Positions 18,199 to 27,328 of a DNA stretch of 64,000 bases are shown here, piece after piece. The position numbers and the translations under genes were made by a program. Numbering within the stretch: the stretch's first letter is position 1; each line of letters begins with the position of its first letter. Source of the DNA: Streptomyces sp. NBC_01428 (GTDB taxonomy: Bacteria > Actinomycetota > Actinomycetes > Streptomycetales > Streptomycetaceae); the NCBI RefSeq assembly GCF_036231965.1, contig NZ_CP109499.1, forward strand, positions 8,866,001-8,930,000. Reading direction: 5' to 3'. The notes under the pieces were generated by a model, which made no database searches, was not told where the DNA came from, and worked only from the letters and a program-made list of their open reading frames with translations.

Positions 18199-18222
18199 GA
18201 GAACGTTATACAAAACGTTCTC
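18199..18222. promoter_or_regulatory. perfect LacI-type operator palindrome
   Basis: GAGAACGTT, six bases, AACGTTCTC: both nine-base arms match exactly. It lies about 67 bases before the importer start codon and 140 before the LacI start. This position fits repression of both divergent promoters. Confidence 0.8.
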
Positions 18223-18288
18223 GCCTCCTCGGCCGTCCGCAGGCCTTCGCCGTGCGTCCTCCGCTTCAACGATGACTGGGAGCATGCT

Positions 18289-19605
18289 GTGAACACCGAC
18301 TCCACCACCGCCAGAAAGGTCCGCTTGGCGGGCCTGACCGCGAGCGCGGCCGCCATGGCGCTGTTCGCCACCGCTTGCGGCGGAACGGGAGGGGGCTCAG
18401 CCTCGGCTCCCAAGGACTTCAGTTACCTGACCAACACCGAGAACACGACGGTCAGGACGGCCCTGACCACTCTGTCCAAGGGGCAGTGCGCCGACGCGAA
18501 CAAGGCGCTCCCGCTGAAGGTGGAGACGGTTCCGCAGACGAGCCTGGACCAGAAGCTGCAGCTCCTGGCCGGCCAGGGTGCCCTTCCGGTCCAGTTCGCC
18601 GCGGGCAACGCTCCCGCGCTGACCGACCAGCTCTACCAGTCCGGCAAGATCGCGGACATCGAGGCGGAACTGAAGAAGCTCGGCGTCCTGGACCAGATCC
18701 AGCCCGCTGCCATCTCCACCATCAAGGCCCTGTACGACGGCAAGGTCGAGGTGCTGCCGTACGAGTACAACATCGAGGGCATCTTCTACAACAAGAAGAT
18801 CTTCACCGCGAACGGGCTCGAGGAGCCCACCACGTGGGACGAGCTCACCAAGGCGTCCGCCAAGCTGAAGGCCAAGGGCATCCAGCCGTTCTCCGCCTCC
18901 GGACAGCAGGGCTGGCCCCTGACCCGCCTCATCAGCGGCTACCTCTACCGCAGCCTCGGTCCCGACGCCCTGAAGGACGTCAAGGACGGCAAGGCCAAGC
19001 TCACCGACCCGCAGTACGTGAAGGCCGCCCAGCAGATCGCCGACCTCGGCAAGAAGGGCTACTTCGGCAAGGGCGTCGGCTCGATCGACTACGACACCGC
19101 CTTCAACCAGTTCCTCACCGGCAAGGCCGCCATGTTCTACATGGGCAGCTGGGCGCTGACCAACATCGCCGACCCCAAGCAGAACAAGATCGGCGCCGAC
19201 AACGTCGGCTTCATGCCCTTCCCCGCCGTGGCGGGCGGCAAGGGCTCCATCGACCAGTACCCCTCCAACGTCGGCCTGGCCATGACCCTCGGCAAGAAGT
19301 CCTTCGACTCCAAGGTCGGCGACTGGGTCAGCTGCATCGCCAAGAACTACGGCAGCACCGCCCTGAAGGACCAGGGCTCGATCTCCGGCTTCAAGGCCAA
19401 CACCCCGGTCAAGGACGCCAACGAGGTCACCGCCAAGGTCCGCACCACCATCGGCGAGTCCAAGCAGAACGTCCTGTGGTTCGAGGCGCTGTTCAGCACC
19501 AAGGCCACCACCGTCAGCCAGACCAATGCGGCCAGCCTCATCAACGGCAGCATGAGCGCCCAGCAGTTCATGCAGACCGTCCAGGACGCGCTGTCCAGCA
19601 AGTGA
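18289..19605 (+). CDS. sugar ABC transporter solute-binding lipoprotein
   Basis: A 438-residue lipoprotein starting at GTG 18289 (GGGAG just upstream). The signal peptide RLAGLTASAAAMALFATAC ends in a lipobox Cys followed by GGTGGG. The mature part is a family 1 sugar-binding protein: ADIEAELKKLGVLDQI, YEYNIEGIFYNKKIFTANGL and FLTGKAAMFYMGSWALTNIA are typical. It captures an oligosaccharide at the outer membrane face for the two permeases that follow. No ATPase gene is present; Streptomyces importers of this class share the MsiK ATPase. Confidence 0.93.
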   Translation: MNTDSTTARKVRLAGLTASAAAMALFATACGGTGGGSASAPKDFSYLTNTENTTVRTALTTLSKGQCADANKALPLKVETVPQTSLDQKLQLLAGQGALPVQFAAGNAPALTDQLYQSGKIADIEAELKKLGVLDQIQPAAISTIKALYDGKVEVLPYEYNIEGIFYNKKIFTANGLEEPTTWDELTKASAKLKAKGIQPFSASGQQGWPLTRLISGYLYRSLGPDALKDVKDGKAKLTDPQYVKAAQQIADLGKKGYFGKGVGSIDYDTAFNQFLTGKAAMFYMGSWALTNIADPKQNKIGADNVGFMPFPAVAGGKGSIDQYPSNVGLAMTLGKKSFDSKVGDWVSCIAKNYGSTALKDQGSISGFKANTPVKDANEVTAKVRTTIGESKQNVLWFEALFSTKATTVSQTNAASLINGSMSAQQFMQTVQDALSSK

Positions 19606-19684
19606 CGCCCGAGCGCGGACGGTTCAGCCTCCCGCACCCCCTGAACCGTCCCGCCCGTCACCCCCAACGAAGTGGACTTCACCC

Positions 19685-20569
19685 ATGCACCGCGTACTCG
19701 GTGACCGCCGGGCCGTTCTCATCCTGATCGGGCCTGCTCTCCTCGTCTACTCCCTGATCATGCTCGTCCCGATGGTGTGGTCACTGGGATACAGCTTCAC
19801 CCAGGGCAACCCGATCGACGGGTTCAGCGGCAGCGGCCTGGACAACTTCCACCGCCTGTTCACCGACCCGGACGTCCGCCACGCCCTGTGGTTCACCGCC
19901 AAGTACGCGGTCACCGTCACCGTCGGCCAGGTCGTCGCCGGCTACCTCCTCGCCCTGCTCTACGTCTTCTTCCTCAAACGTGCCTCCGCACTGGTCCGCA
20001 CCCTGGTCTTCTTCCCCGTCGTACTGCCCACCGTCGCCGTCGGTCTGCTCTTCAAGAACTTCTTCCAGGTCGCACCCCAGGCCGGCCCGGTCAACTCCCT
20101 GCTCAACAGCATCGGAATCGACTCCATCGACTGGTTCGGCAGCTCCGGCCACGCCTTCTGGGTACTGATCATCATGGACATCTGGCGGTCCTTGGGCTTC
20201 TACGCCGTGCTGCTCTTCGCCGGCCTCGTCGACATCCCGGAGGAAGTACTCGAGTCCGCACGGCTCGACGGTGCATCGGGGCTGCGGCTCGTGCGCCACA
20301 TCGTCCTGCCGATGTCCTTCCCCGTCCTCATGTCGTCCCTGATCTTCAGCGTCAACGGCACCCTGAAGGCCTTCGACTCCATCGTCGCCCTCACCAACGG
20401 CGGCCCCGGCAACAGCACCTCACCCCTGACGCTGTACATGTTCCAGACATCGTTCACCTACGGCGACTACGGCTACGGAAGCACCATCGCCCTGCTGCTG
20501 ACCGTGGTCTGCCTGATGGTGACCCTGGTCGTCTTCCGCGTCTCGCGGCGCGACCTCACGAAGGACTGA
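19685..20569 (+). CDS. sugar ABC transporter permease (MalF type)
   Basis: A 294-residue inner-membrane permease with six predicted helices, starting AVLILIGPALLVYSLIMLVP. The EAA coupling loop is EEVLESARLDGASGLRLVRH, ahead of IVLPMSFPVL. It begins 79 bases after the binding-protein stop and precedes the second permease by only five bases, so all belong to one operon. The loop should contact the shared ATPase. Confidence 0.93.
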   Translation: MHRVLGDRRAVLILIGPALLVYSLIMLVPMVWSLGYSFTQGNPIDGFSGSGLDNFHRLFTDPDVRHALWFTAKYAVTVTVGQVVAGYLLALLYVFFLKRASALVRTLVFFPVVLPTVAVGLLFKNFFQVAPQAGPVNSLLNSIGIDSIDWFGSSGHAFWVLIIMDIWRSLGFYAVLLFAGLVDIPEEVLESARLDGASGLRLVRHIVLPMSFPVLMSSLIFSVNGTLKAFDSIVALTNGGPGNSTSPLTLYMFQTSFTYGDYGYGSTIALLLTVVCLMVTLVVFRVSRRDLTKD

Positions 20570-20574
20570 GCCCC

Positions 20575-21492
20575 ATGGCCCTCGAAACGCCCCACAAGAT
20601 CCAGGCGGCCACGGGCAACGGTGGCCCGACGGACTCATCCCCAACGCCATCACGCCGGCGACCGCGCCGGCAGCGAGGACGCCTGTGGGTCAAGGTGGTC
20701 GTCGCCCTGCTGCTGATCGCCGAGATCTATCCGCTCGTCTGGATGTTCCTGACGTCCCTGAAATCCAACAGCGACTACCTCAACAACTCCACATGGAGCC
20801 TGCCCACCCACTGGGAGTGGGGCAACTACAGCGAAGCCTGGACCACCGGCCACATCGGCCTGTACATCCAGAACAGCCTCCTGGCCGTACTGCCGGCCCT
20901 CGCCCTGATGCTCCTGCTGGGGACCGCCGCGGGCTTCGCCCTGCAGATCATGGTCTGGAAGGGCCGCAGCCTGACCCTGCTGATCTTCCTCGCCGGGATG
21001 ATGGTGCCCGCGCAGATGATCCTCCTGCCACTGTTCACCATCTACTTCCGGACCGGCCTGTCCGGCACCCTGTGGCCGCTGATCCTCACCTACACCGGCA
21101 CCGGCCTACCGCTCACCGTCTTCATGATGGCGACCTACTACAAGACCGTTCCCCAGGAACTGTTCGAGGCCGCGACCATCGACGGCGCCGGCATTCTGCG
21201 CGCCTTTTGGACCATCAGCATCCCCATGGTCCGCAACGCCATCCTCACCGTCGGCCTGGTCCAGTTCTTCTTCATCTGGAACGACCTCCTCATCGCGCTG
21301 ACCTTCACCAACAGCCAAGACCTGCGCACCATCCAGGTCGGCCTCCTCAACTTCACCGGCGACTTCGGCGCCACCCAGTACGGGCCGCTGTTCGCGGCCA
21401 TCTGCCTCAACGTCTTCGGCACCCTCCTGATCTACCTCTTCCTCAACCAGAAGGTGATGAAGGGCCTCACGTCAGGTGCCGTCAAGGGCTGA
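20575..21492 (+). CDS. sugar ABC transporter permease (MalG type)
   Basis: A 305-residue permease from ATG 20575. An N-terminal Arg/Pro-rich tail (SPTPSRRRPRRQRGRLW) precedes six helices, the first being VVVALLLIAEIYPLVWMFL. The EAA loop is QELFEAATIDGAGILRAFWT. The closing stretch LFLNQKVMKGLTSGAVKG is the characteristic end of CUT1-family MalG-like subunits. It pairs with the preceding permease. Confidence 0.93.
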   Translation: MALETPHKIQAATGNGGPTDSSPTPSRRRPRRQRGRLWVKVVVALLLIAEIYPLVWMFLTSLKSNSDYLNNSTWSLPTHWEWGNYSEAWTTGHIGLYIQNSLLAVLPALALMLLLGTAAGFALQIMVWKGRSLTLLIFLAGMMVPAQMILLPLFTIYFRTGLSGTLWPLILTYTGTGLPLTVFMMATYYKTVPQELFEAATIDGAGILRAFWTISIPMVRNAILTVGLVQFFFIWNDLLIALTFTNSQDLRTIQVGLLNFTGDFGATQYGPLFAAICLNVFGTLLIYLFLNQKVMKGLTSGAVKG

Positions 21493-21549
21493 CAACCGTC
21501 CCGGGCCGGCCGGTTGCCCCACGCCCACCTCATGGAAGGTTCCCCCACC

Positions 21550-24138
21550 GTGTCGCTTCACCCTGCCCCCGTCACCTTCGAGCACCTGCGTGACGGCCTC
21601 GGAATCGGTGTCCCCGAGCCCCGGATCTCCTGGCAACTGCCCGCCGGCAGTGAACGCCAGAGCGCCTACGAACTCGAACTCGACCGCGGCGGCACCGTTC
21701 ACCGAACCGGACGCATCCACGGCACCCGACAGAACCTGGTCCCCTGGCCCGGCACCCCGCTGGCATCCCGCGAACACGTCACCGTACGGGTACGCATCTG
21801 GGCGACAGAGGACGACCCTTCGCCCTGGTCACCGCCCGCGACCGTCGAAGCAGGCCTGCTCGACGCCGCCGACTGGCAGGCCCGGCCCATCGGGGCCGCC
21901 TGGGAAGAAGACCCCGACAGCGACCGCCGCCCCGCACAGGTGCGCCGGGACTTCGCCGTCACCAAGCCCGTCGCCCGCGCCCGCCTCTACATCACCGCGC
22001 ACGGCCTCTACGAAGCCGAGATCAACGGCAGACGAGTCGGCGACGACGCCCTCTCACCGGGCTGGACCGTCTACGGACAGCGACTGCGGTTCTACACCTA
22101 CGACGTCACCGGCCACCTCGCCGACGGCGCCAACACGATCGGCGCCTACCTCGCCGACGGCTGGTACCGCGGCCGCATCGGTTTCGACGGCGGCACCCGC
22201 AACATCTACGGCACGGATCAGTCCCTCATGGCCCAGCTCGAAATCACCCACCCCGACGGCACCAGCACGGTCATCCCGACCGACACCCGCTGGCAGGCAG
22301 CACCCGGGCCCCTCCTCACGGCCGGCCTCTACGAAGGGGAAACCTTCGACGCCCGCCTGCACGACCCCGCCTGGTCGACTCCGCAGCACCGCAACCACGG
22401 CTGGGGCGCCGTCGCCGTCCACTCGCGTGACCCGCACACCCTCGTCGCCCCACAGGCACCCCCGGTCCGCTGCACCGAGGACGTAGCACCCCTGTCCGTC
22501 ACCTCCCGCGGTGAGGGCCGCTACCTCCTGGACTTCGGGCAGAACCTGGTCGGCCGCCTCACCATCACCGCCGACGGCCCCGAGGGAACGACGATCACCC
22601 TGCGGCACGCCGAGGTCCTCCAGGACGGCGAACTCGCCACACGCCCGCTGCGCGGCGCCACCTCCACAGACGTCCTCATACTCGACGGAAGCGGCCCCCT
22701 CACCTGGGAGCCCCGATTCACCATCCACGGCTTCCGCTACGCCGAAATCAGCGGCTGGCACGGCGAGTTCACCGACCAGAACGCCACCGCCCGCGTCTAC
22801 CACACGGACATGCAGCGCACCGGCTGGTTCGCCTGCAGCAACGACATGATCAACCGGCTGCACGAGAACGTCGTGTGGAGCATGCGCGGCAACTTCGTCG
22901 ACATCCCCACCGACTGCCCCCAGCGCGACGAACGCCTCGGCTGGACCGGAGACATCCAGGTCTTCGCCCCCACGGCGAGCTTCCTCTACGACGTCACCGG
23001 CATGCTCGACTCCTGGCTCACCGACGTAGGCGCCGAGCAGTTGCCCGACGGCACCGTCCCCTGGTACGTCCCCGTCATCCCCGGCGGCCCCCAGTGGACC
23101 CCCATCCAGCCCGGCGCGGCCTGGGGAGATGTCGTCACCCTCACCCCGTGGGTGCTCTATCAGCGCTCTGGAGACCGGGAACTGCTGCGCCGCCACTTCT
23201 CGATGGGCCGCTCCTGGGTGGACCTGCTGGAGCGACAGGCCGGCGAGAACCGCATCTGGGAGACCGGAGACCAACTGGGGGACTGGCTCGACCCCATCGC
23301 CCCACCGGATGATCCCGGCGCCTCGCGCACCGACCGCTACCTCGTCGCCACCGCCTACTTCGCCCACTCCGCCCGGCACCTGTCCTACGCCGCAGCGGAA
23401 CTCGGCGACCAGGACGCAGCCGATGCCTACGGCCGCCTGGCCGACGAGGTCGCCGCGGCGTTCCGCAGCCGCTACGTCGACGCCACGGGGCTCATGACCA
23501 GCGACAGTCCCACCGCCTATTGCGTCGCCCTCATGTTCGGCCTGCTCGCCCACGACAAGCAGCGCACCTTCGCCGGCAACCGGCTCGCCGAGCTCGTCCT
23601 CGCCGACGACGCCCGGATCGCCACCGGCTTCGTCGGCACTCCGCTCATCTGCGACGCCCTGACCGACACCGGACACCTCGACGTCGCCTACCAGCTCCTG
23701 ATGCAGACCGAATGCCCCTCCTGGCTCTACACGGTGTCCATGGGGGCGACCACGATCTGGGAACGCTGGGACAGCCTGCGCCCCGACGGCACTCTCAACC
23801 CCGGTGGCATGACCTCGTTCAACCACTACGCGCTGGGCGCTGTAGCCGACTGGCTGCACCGCGTCGTCGGCGGCCTCGCCCCCGCACGGCCCGGCTACCG
23901 GACCCTCACCTTCACACCGCGTCCCGGAGGAGGGATCACCTGGGCGAACGCCCGTCACTGGACCCCGTACGGGGAAGCCGCGATCTCGTGGCGACTGACC
24001 GGGGATGTCCTCACGGCCGACGTCACCGTCCCGGAGGGATGCCAGGGGCTCGTGCACCTTCCGGACAGTCCCGCGATCACCGTGGGACCGGGGCATCACC
24101 GCCTGCACAACGGCCGCACCGCTCACCAGGCCGCCTGA
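21550..24138 (+). CDS. alpha-L-rhamnosidase, GH78
   Basis: An 862-residue intracellular-type enzyme that removes terminal alpha-L-rhamnose. GTG 21550 is preferred, with GGAAGG ten bases before; ATG 21532 is an in-frame alternative. Order: N-terminal beta domain (PRISWQLPAG), the Bac_rhamnosid_N domain with YITAHGLYEAEINGRRVG, a concanavalin-like domain, then the (alpha/alpha)6 barrel. The barrel carries PTDCPQRDERLGWTGDIQVF and GATTIWERWDS, where the catalytic acidic residues of GH78 lie. A C-terminal beta domain follows. No signal peptide, so it cleaves imported rhamnosides. It is the last gene of the importer operon, pointing to a rhamnose-containing transport substrate. Confidence 0.94.
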   Translation: MSLHPAPVTFEHLRDGLGIGVPEPRISWQLPAGSERQSAYELELDRGGTVHRTGRIHGTRQNLVPWPGTPLASREHVTVRVRIWATEDDPSPWSPPATVEAGLLDAADWQARPIGAAWEEDPDSDRRPAQVRRDFAVTKPVARARLYITAHGLYEAEINGRRVGDDALSPGWTVYGQRLRFYTYDVTGHLADGANTIGAYLADGWYRGRIGFDGGTRNIYGTDQSLMAQLEITHPDGTSTVIPTDTRWQAAPGPLLTAGLYEGETFDARLHDPAWSTPQHRNHGWGAVAVHSRDPHTLVAPQAPPVRCTEDVAPLSVTSRGEGRYLLDFGQNLVGRLTITADGPEGTTITLRHAEVLQDGELATRPLRGATSTDVLILDGSGPLTWEPRFTIHGFRYAEISGWHGEFTDQNATARVYHTDMQRTGWFACSNDMINRLHENVVWSMRGNFVDIPTDCPQRDERLGWTGDIQVFAPTASFLYDVTGMLDSWLTDVGAEQLPDGTVPWYVPVIPGGPQWTPIQPGAAWGDVVTLTPWVLYQRSGDRELLRRHFSMGRSWVDLLERQAGENRIWETGDQLGDWLDPIAPPDDPGASRTDRYLVATAYFAHSARHLSYAAAELGDQDAADAYGRLADEVAAAFRSRYVDATGLMTSDSPTAYCVALMFGLLAHDKQRTFAGNRLAELVLADDARIATGFVGTPLICDALTDTGHLDVAYQLLMQTECPSWLYTVSMGATTIWERWDSLRPDGTLNPGGMTSFNHYALGAVADWLHRVVGGLAPARPGYRTLTFTPRPGGGITWANARHWTPYGEAAISWRLTGDVLTADVTVPEGCQGLVHLPDSPAITVGPGHHRLHNGRTAHQAA

Positions 24139-24146
24139 CCCGAACT

Positions 24147-24230
24147 TCCCCTGCGCCCTGTCTGTCCGCCCCGCGGGCGCAGGGGAATGCGGCGGTGTCG
24201 GGCCGACCTGACCCGGGCCCGGCACCGCCG
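24147..24230. terminator. two tandem hairpins between convergent operons
   Basis: First hairpin: TCCCCTGCGCCC (24147-24158) with its exact complement at 24175-24186. Second: CGGCGGTGTCGGGCC starting at 24190, pairing with 24215-24230 with one mismatch. They begin eight bases after the rhamnosidase stop. They separate it from the convergent catabolic operon. Confidence 0.75.
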
Positions 24231-24384
24231 TCCAACGACGTCAGCCAGCGAGCGTGTGTACCGGTGGACTTGGGGACATCGAAACGGCAGCGCCCCAAGA
24301 CCACGGCGCCGCTCTTGCCCGTGAGCGAGTGCAAGCTCGCCGGTGTCGGCACCCGGCGAGCGAACAAGGTAGGGCAGTTGCCGC
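24231..24384. other. convergent intergenic region
   Basis: About 150 bases between the hairpins and the end of the CoA-transferase gene. No gene seen. Confidence 0.5.
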
Positions 24385-25047
24385 TCAGCAGATCGACGAA
24401 GCAGCGTTCAGCAGCAGGCGGGCCTTGGTCCGCTGGTGAATCTCCTCGACGGTGACGCCGGGAGCTGTCTCCACGAGCGCCAGTCCGTCGGGGGTGATGT
24501 CGAGCACGCCGAGGTTGGTGATGATCCGGTCGACGCAGGCCTGGCCGGTCAGGGGCAGCGTGCACTGCTCAAGGATTTTCGGGCTGCCGTCCTTGGCCGT
24601 GTGCTCCATCAAGACGATGACCCGGCGTGCACCGTGGACGAGGTCCATGGCTCCGCCCATTCCCTTCACCATCTTCCCGGGGATCATCCAGTTGGCGAGG
24701 TCTCCGGCCGCGGACACCTGCATGGCTCCCAGGACGGCGGCGTCGATGTGCCCGCCGCGGATCATGCCGAAGGACAGGGCGGAGTTGAAGAAGCTTGCCC
24801 CGGGCAGGACGGTGACGGTCTCTTTGCCCGCGTTGATCAAATCGGGGTCGACGTCCGCGGTCGCCGGATACGGGCCGGTCCCCAGAATGCCGTTCTCCGA
24901 GTGGAGAACGACACGCACGTCGGGGGAGAGGTAGTTGGGGATCAGGGTGGGCAGCCCGATGCCCAGGTTCACGTAGGTACCGTCCGTGAGTTCCAGGGCC
25001 GCTCGGGCGGCCATCTGTTCACGGGTCCAGCCTGCGGAGGGGCTCAT
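24385..25047 (-). CDS. 3-oxoacid CoA-transferase subunit B
   Basis: A 220-residue beta subunit. The catalytic glutamate lies in VVLHSENGILGTGPYP, the SENG motif of SCOT-type enzymes. YVNLGIGLPTLIPNYL and GHIDAAVLGAMQVSAAGDLA are also typical. It pairs with the alpha subunit encoded immediately before it, whose stop overlaps its ATG (ATGA at 25044-25047). The pair moves CoA from succinyl-CoA to a 3-oxo acid such as 3-oxoadipate or acetoacetate. It is the last gene of the operon and would activate the end product of ring cleavage. No thiolase is nearby. Confidence 0.92.
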   Translation of the reverse strand: MSPSAGWTREQMAARAALELTDGTYVNLGIGLPTLIPNYLSPDVRVVLHSENGILGTGPYPATADVDPDLINAGKETVTVLPGASFFNSALSFGMIRGGHIDAAVLGAMQVSAAGDLANWMIPGKMVKGMGGAMDLVHGARRVIVLMEHTAKDGSPKILEQCTLPLTGQACVDRIITNLGVLDITPDGLALVETAPGVTVEEIHQRTKARLLLNAASSIC

Positions 25048-25799
25048 GCGCTTACGGTCCTCTTCTCGATGGCCTTGGCTGTTGCCTGCTCGGCGGTCAG
25101 GGCGACGACGCGCTGGACGAAGATGCCCGGCAGGTGCACGTCGCCGGGGGCAAGGTCGCCCGGCTCGCAGAGCTCTTCGACCTCGGCGATCGTGGTGCGT
25201 CCGGCCATCGCGGCCAGGGGGTTGAAGTTCGCGGCGGCCTTGCGGAAGACGAGGTTTCCGTGCCGGTCGCCGCGCCATGCCCTCACCAGGGCGAAGTCGG
25301 TGGTGATGCCGTGCTCCAGCACGCAGCGCCGGCCGTTGAAGTCCCTGGTCTCCTTGGCGGGAGAGGCCAACTGCACCGAGCCGTCTTCGCCATACCGCCA
25401 CGGGAGGCCGCCGGAGGCGACCTGGGTTCCGACGCCGGCCGGGGTGAAAAAGGCGGGGATCCCGCTGCCGCCGGCGCGCAGGCGTTCAGCGAGCGTGCCC
25501 TGCGGGACGAGCTCGACCTCCAGCTCGCCCGCGAGGTACTGGCGTGCGAACTCCTTGTTCTCTCCGACGTAGCTGCCCGTGACCCGGCTGATCCGTCCGG
25601 CCTCGAGCAGGATGCCCAGTCCGTGTCCGTCCGTGCCGCAGTTGTTGGACACCACCCGCAGGTCCGCTGATCCGCGGTGCAGCAGCGCGCGGATCAGGGT
25701 GTCGGGGATGCCGTTGAGTCCGAATCCGCCGACGGCCAGGGAGGCGCCGTCGCCGATGTCGGCCACCGCCGCCGTGGCGGAGTCGCTGACCTTGTCCAT
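25044..25799 (-). CDS. 3-oxoacid CoA-transferase subunit A
   Basis: A 251-residue alpha subunit with the glycine-rich CoA-binding segment SLAVGGFGLNGIPDTLI and the family motifs VVSNNCGTDGHGLG and ERLRAGGSGIPAFFTPAGVG. RCVLEHGITTDFALVRAWRG and RKAAANFNPLAAMAG follow in the expected order. It is translationally coupled to subunit B. Its start (ATG 25799) lies 12 bases behind the SDR upstream. Confidence 0.93.
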   Translation of the reverse strand: MDKVSDSATAAVADIGDGASLAVGGFGLNGIPDTLIRALLHRGSADLRVVSNNCGTDGHGLGILLEAGRISRVTGSYVGENKEFARQYLAGELEVELVPQGTLAERLRAGGSGIPAFFTPAGVGTQVASGGLPWRYGEDGSVQLASPAKETRDFNGRRCVLEHGITTDFALVRAWRGDRHGNLVFRKAAANFNPLAAMAGRTTIAEVEELCEPGDLAPGDVHLPGIFVQRVVALTAEQATAKAIEKRTVSA

Positions 25800-25811
25800 G
25801 CAGATGACCTT

Positions 25812-26576
25812 TCAGCCGGGCCGGGCGGCTGACCAGCCGCCGTCCACGACGAGATGGGCGCCGGTGATGTAGGAGGCTTCGTCCGAGGAGAGGAACAAGG
25901 CGGCCTGCGCGACGTCGTCGGGGCTGCCCGCCCGCCCCAACGGGATGGAGTACTCCTCCACCGCAGGCGGGGAGTTGGGAGTGCCGGTGGGGGCAGATGC
26001 GTCGTCGATGACGCCGGGGCTGATGCAGTTGACACGGATACCGAACGCCGCGCCCTCGGCCGCGAGCTGCCCTGACAGGGCGACGATCCCGCCGGCCGCT
26101 GCTGCGTGAGCGCCCATCCCACGGGTGGCGGAGCCGGTGAGGGCTGTGGCGGAGCCGACGGTGACGATGCTTGCCCTGCCCAGCGTCATGTGCGGCCAGA
26201 CTGCGCGGGCGCACAGCCACACGGCGTCCAACTGGTTCCTGACGGTGAGGACGTAGTCCTCGTAGGACTGGAACTCGATGTCACCGGGCCGGCTCGATTC
26301 CGCCCCGGCGTAGAGGACGTCGATCGCCCCGAAGGCGGCGACCGCCTCGGTGACCCAGGTGTGCACACTGGCTTGGTCGGTCACGTCGAGCTTGCACGGG
26401 TTCAGGGCGATGCCGCCGTCGCGGGCGATGAGCCGTTGGGTCTCCGCCGCCTGGGCCTCGTCCAGGTCGCCGCCGACGACGAGGGCCCCTTCGGCGGCGA
26501 ACCTCAGGGCTGCGGCGCGGCCCGGGCCGTGCCCCGTTCCGGTGACCAGCGCGACCCGTCCCTCCAGCCGCTTCAT
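25812..26576 (-). CDS. short-chain dehydrogenase family protein lacking the catalytic Tyr and Lys
   Basis: A 254-residue SDR with an intact NAD(P)-binding start (VALVTGTGHGPGRAAALRFA), LDVTDQASVHTWV and the C-terminal FLSSDEASYITGAHLVVDGG. The catalytic Ser remains in VTVGSATALTG. Counting back from the conserved IRVN, the YxxxK pair is replaced by HAAAA (His and Ala). The NNAG motif is also altered to YAGAES. It may be inactive, use another mechanism, or serve as a partner of the neighbouring canonical SDR. Start ATG 26576 overlaps the previous stop by four bases. Confidence 0.85.
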   Translation of the reverse strand: MKRLEGRVALVTGTGHGPGRAAALRFAAEGALVVGGDLDEAQAAETQRLIARDGGIALNPCKLDVTDQASVHTWVTEAVAAFGAIDVLYAGAESSRPGDIEFQSYEDYVLTVRNQLDAVWLCARAVWPHMTLGRASIVTVGSATALTGSATRGMGAHAAAAGGIVALSGQLAAEGAAFGIRVNCISPGVIDDASAPTGTPNSPPAVEEYSIPLGRAGSPDDVAQAALFLSSDEASYITGAHLVVDGGWSAARPG

Positions 26577-27328
26577 CGGGGGCCCGCCTGCCGGACGGCA
26601 TCCGAGATGGACTTGACGCCCCCGTGGGCGGTGAGGCCTCCGTCGACGGGGATCTCGGCACCCGTGATGAAGGAGGTTTCGTCCGAGAGCAGGAACGCCA
26701 CCAGGGAGGCGACCTCGCCGGCGGTGCCGGTGCGTCCGAGCGGTGTCTCCCGGACGTTGGCCTCCTTGAACTCGGGCAGGGCGGATGCGGTCATCTCGGT
26801 CTCGATGTGGCCGGGGTGGACGGTGTTGACGCGGATCCCGCGCGGTCCGAGCTCCAGTGCGGCGGTCCGGGACAAGCCCCGCAGGGCCCATTTGCTGGAG
26901 GTGTAGGCGACCGGGTAGTGGGCCGTCAGGGCGGCGGAGGAGCCGACGTTGACGATGGAGGCACCGGGCTGCATCAGCGGAGCCAGGTGCTGCATCGCCA
27001 GGAGGGGGCCGGTGACGTTGACGCGGTGGACTCGGTCGAAGTCCTCTACCTGGACGTCACCCAGCCGGGCCCGCCAGGTGATGCCGGCGTTGTTGACCAA
27101 GCCGTGGACCTGACCGTGCTGCGTGCGCAGCTCGTGGGCCAGCTGGGCCCAGACGTCGTTGTCCGTAACGTCCAGGCGGCGAACGCCCTCAGCCTCGGTG
27201 ACGTCGGTGGCAATGACGTGCGCGCCCTCAGCGGCCAGCACCGCAGCCTCTTCGGCGCCCTGTCCGCGTGCAGCGCCGGTCACGACGATGACTTTGCCCG
27301 GCAGCCGCTTGGACTGCACGGCGGTCAC
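26573..27328 (-). CDS. short-chain dehydrogenase/reductase
   Basis: A 251-residue canonical SDR: cofactor loop VIVVTGAARGQGAEEAAVLA, LVNNAGITW, Ser in VNVGSSAALTA, and the catalytic pair in AYTSSK. The ending SFITGAEIPVDGG is typical of classical SDRs. GTG 27328 is chosen because it overlaps the preceding stop as GTGA; a later GTG (27319) is possible. It presumably oxidises or reduces a hydroxy/oxo intermediate of the pathway. Confidence 0.9.
   Translation of the reverse strand: MTAVQSKRLPGKVIVVTGAARGQGAEEAAVLAAEGAHVIATDVTEAEGVRRLDVTDNDVWAQLAHELRTQHGQVHGLVNNAGITWRARLGDVQVEDFDRVHRVNVTGPLLAMQHLAPLMQPGASIVNVGSSAALTAHYPVAYTSSKWALRGLSRTAALELGPRGIRVNTVHPGHIETEMTASALPEFKEANVRETPLGRTGTAGEVASLVAFLLSDETSFITGAEIPVDGGLTAHGGVKSISDAVRQAGPR

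Noticed and set aside
22054..24225. 723-codon minus-strand frame
   Set aside because: Antisense to the GH78 gene, with low-complexity Gly/Val/Asp composition.
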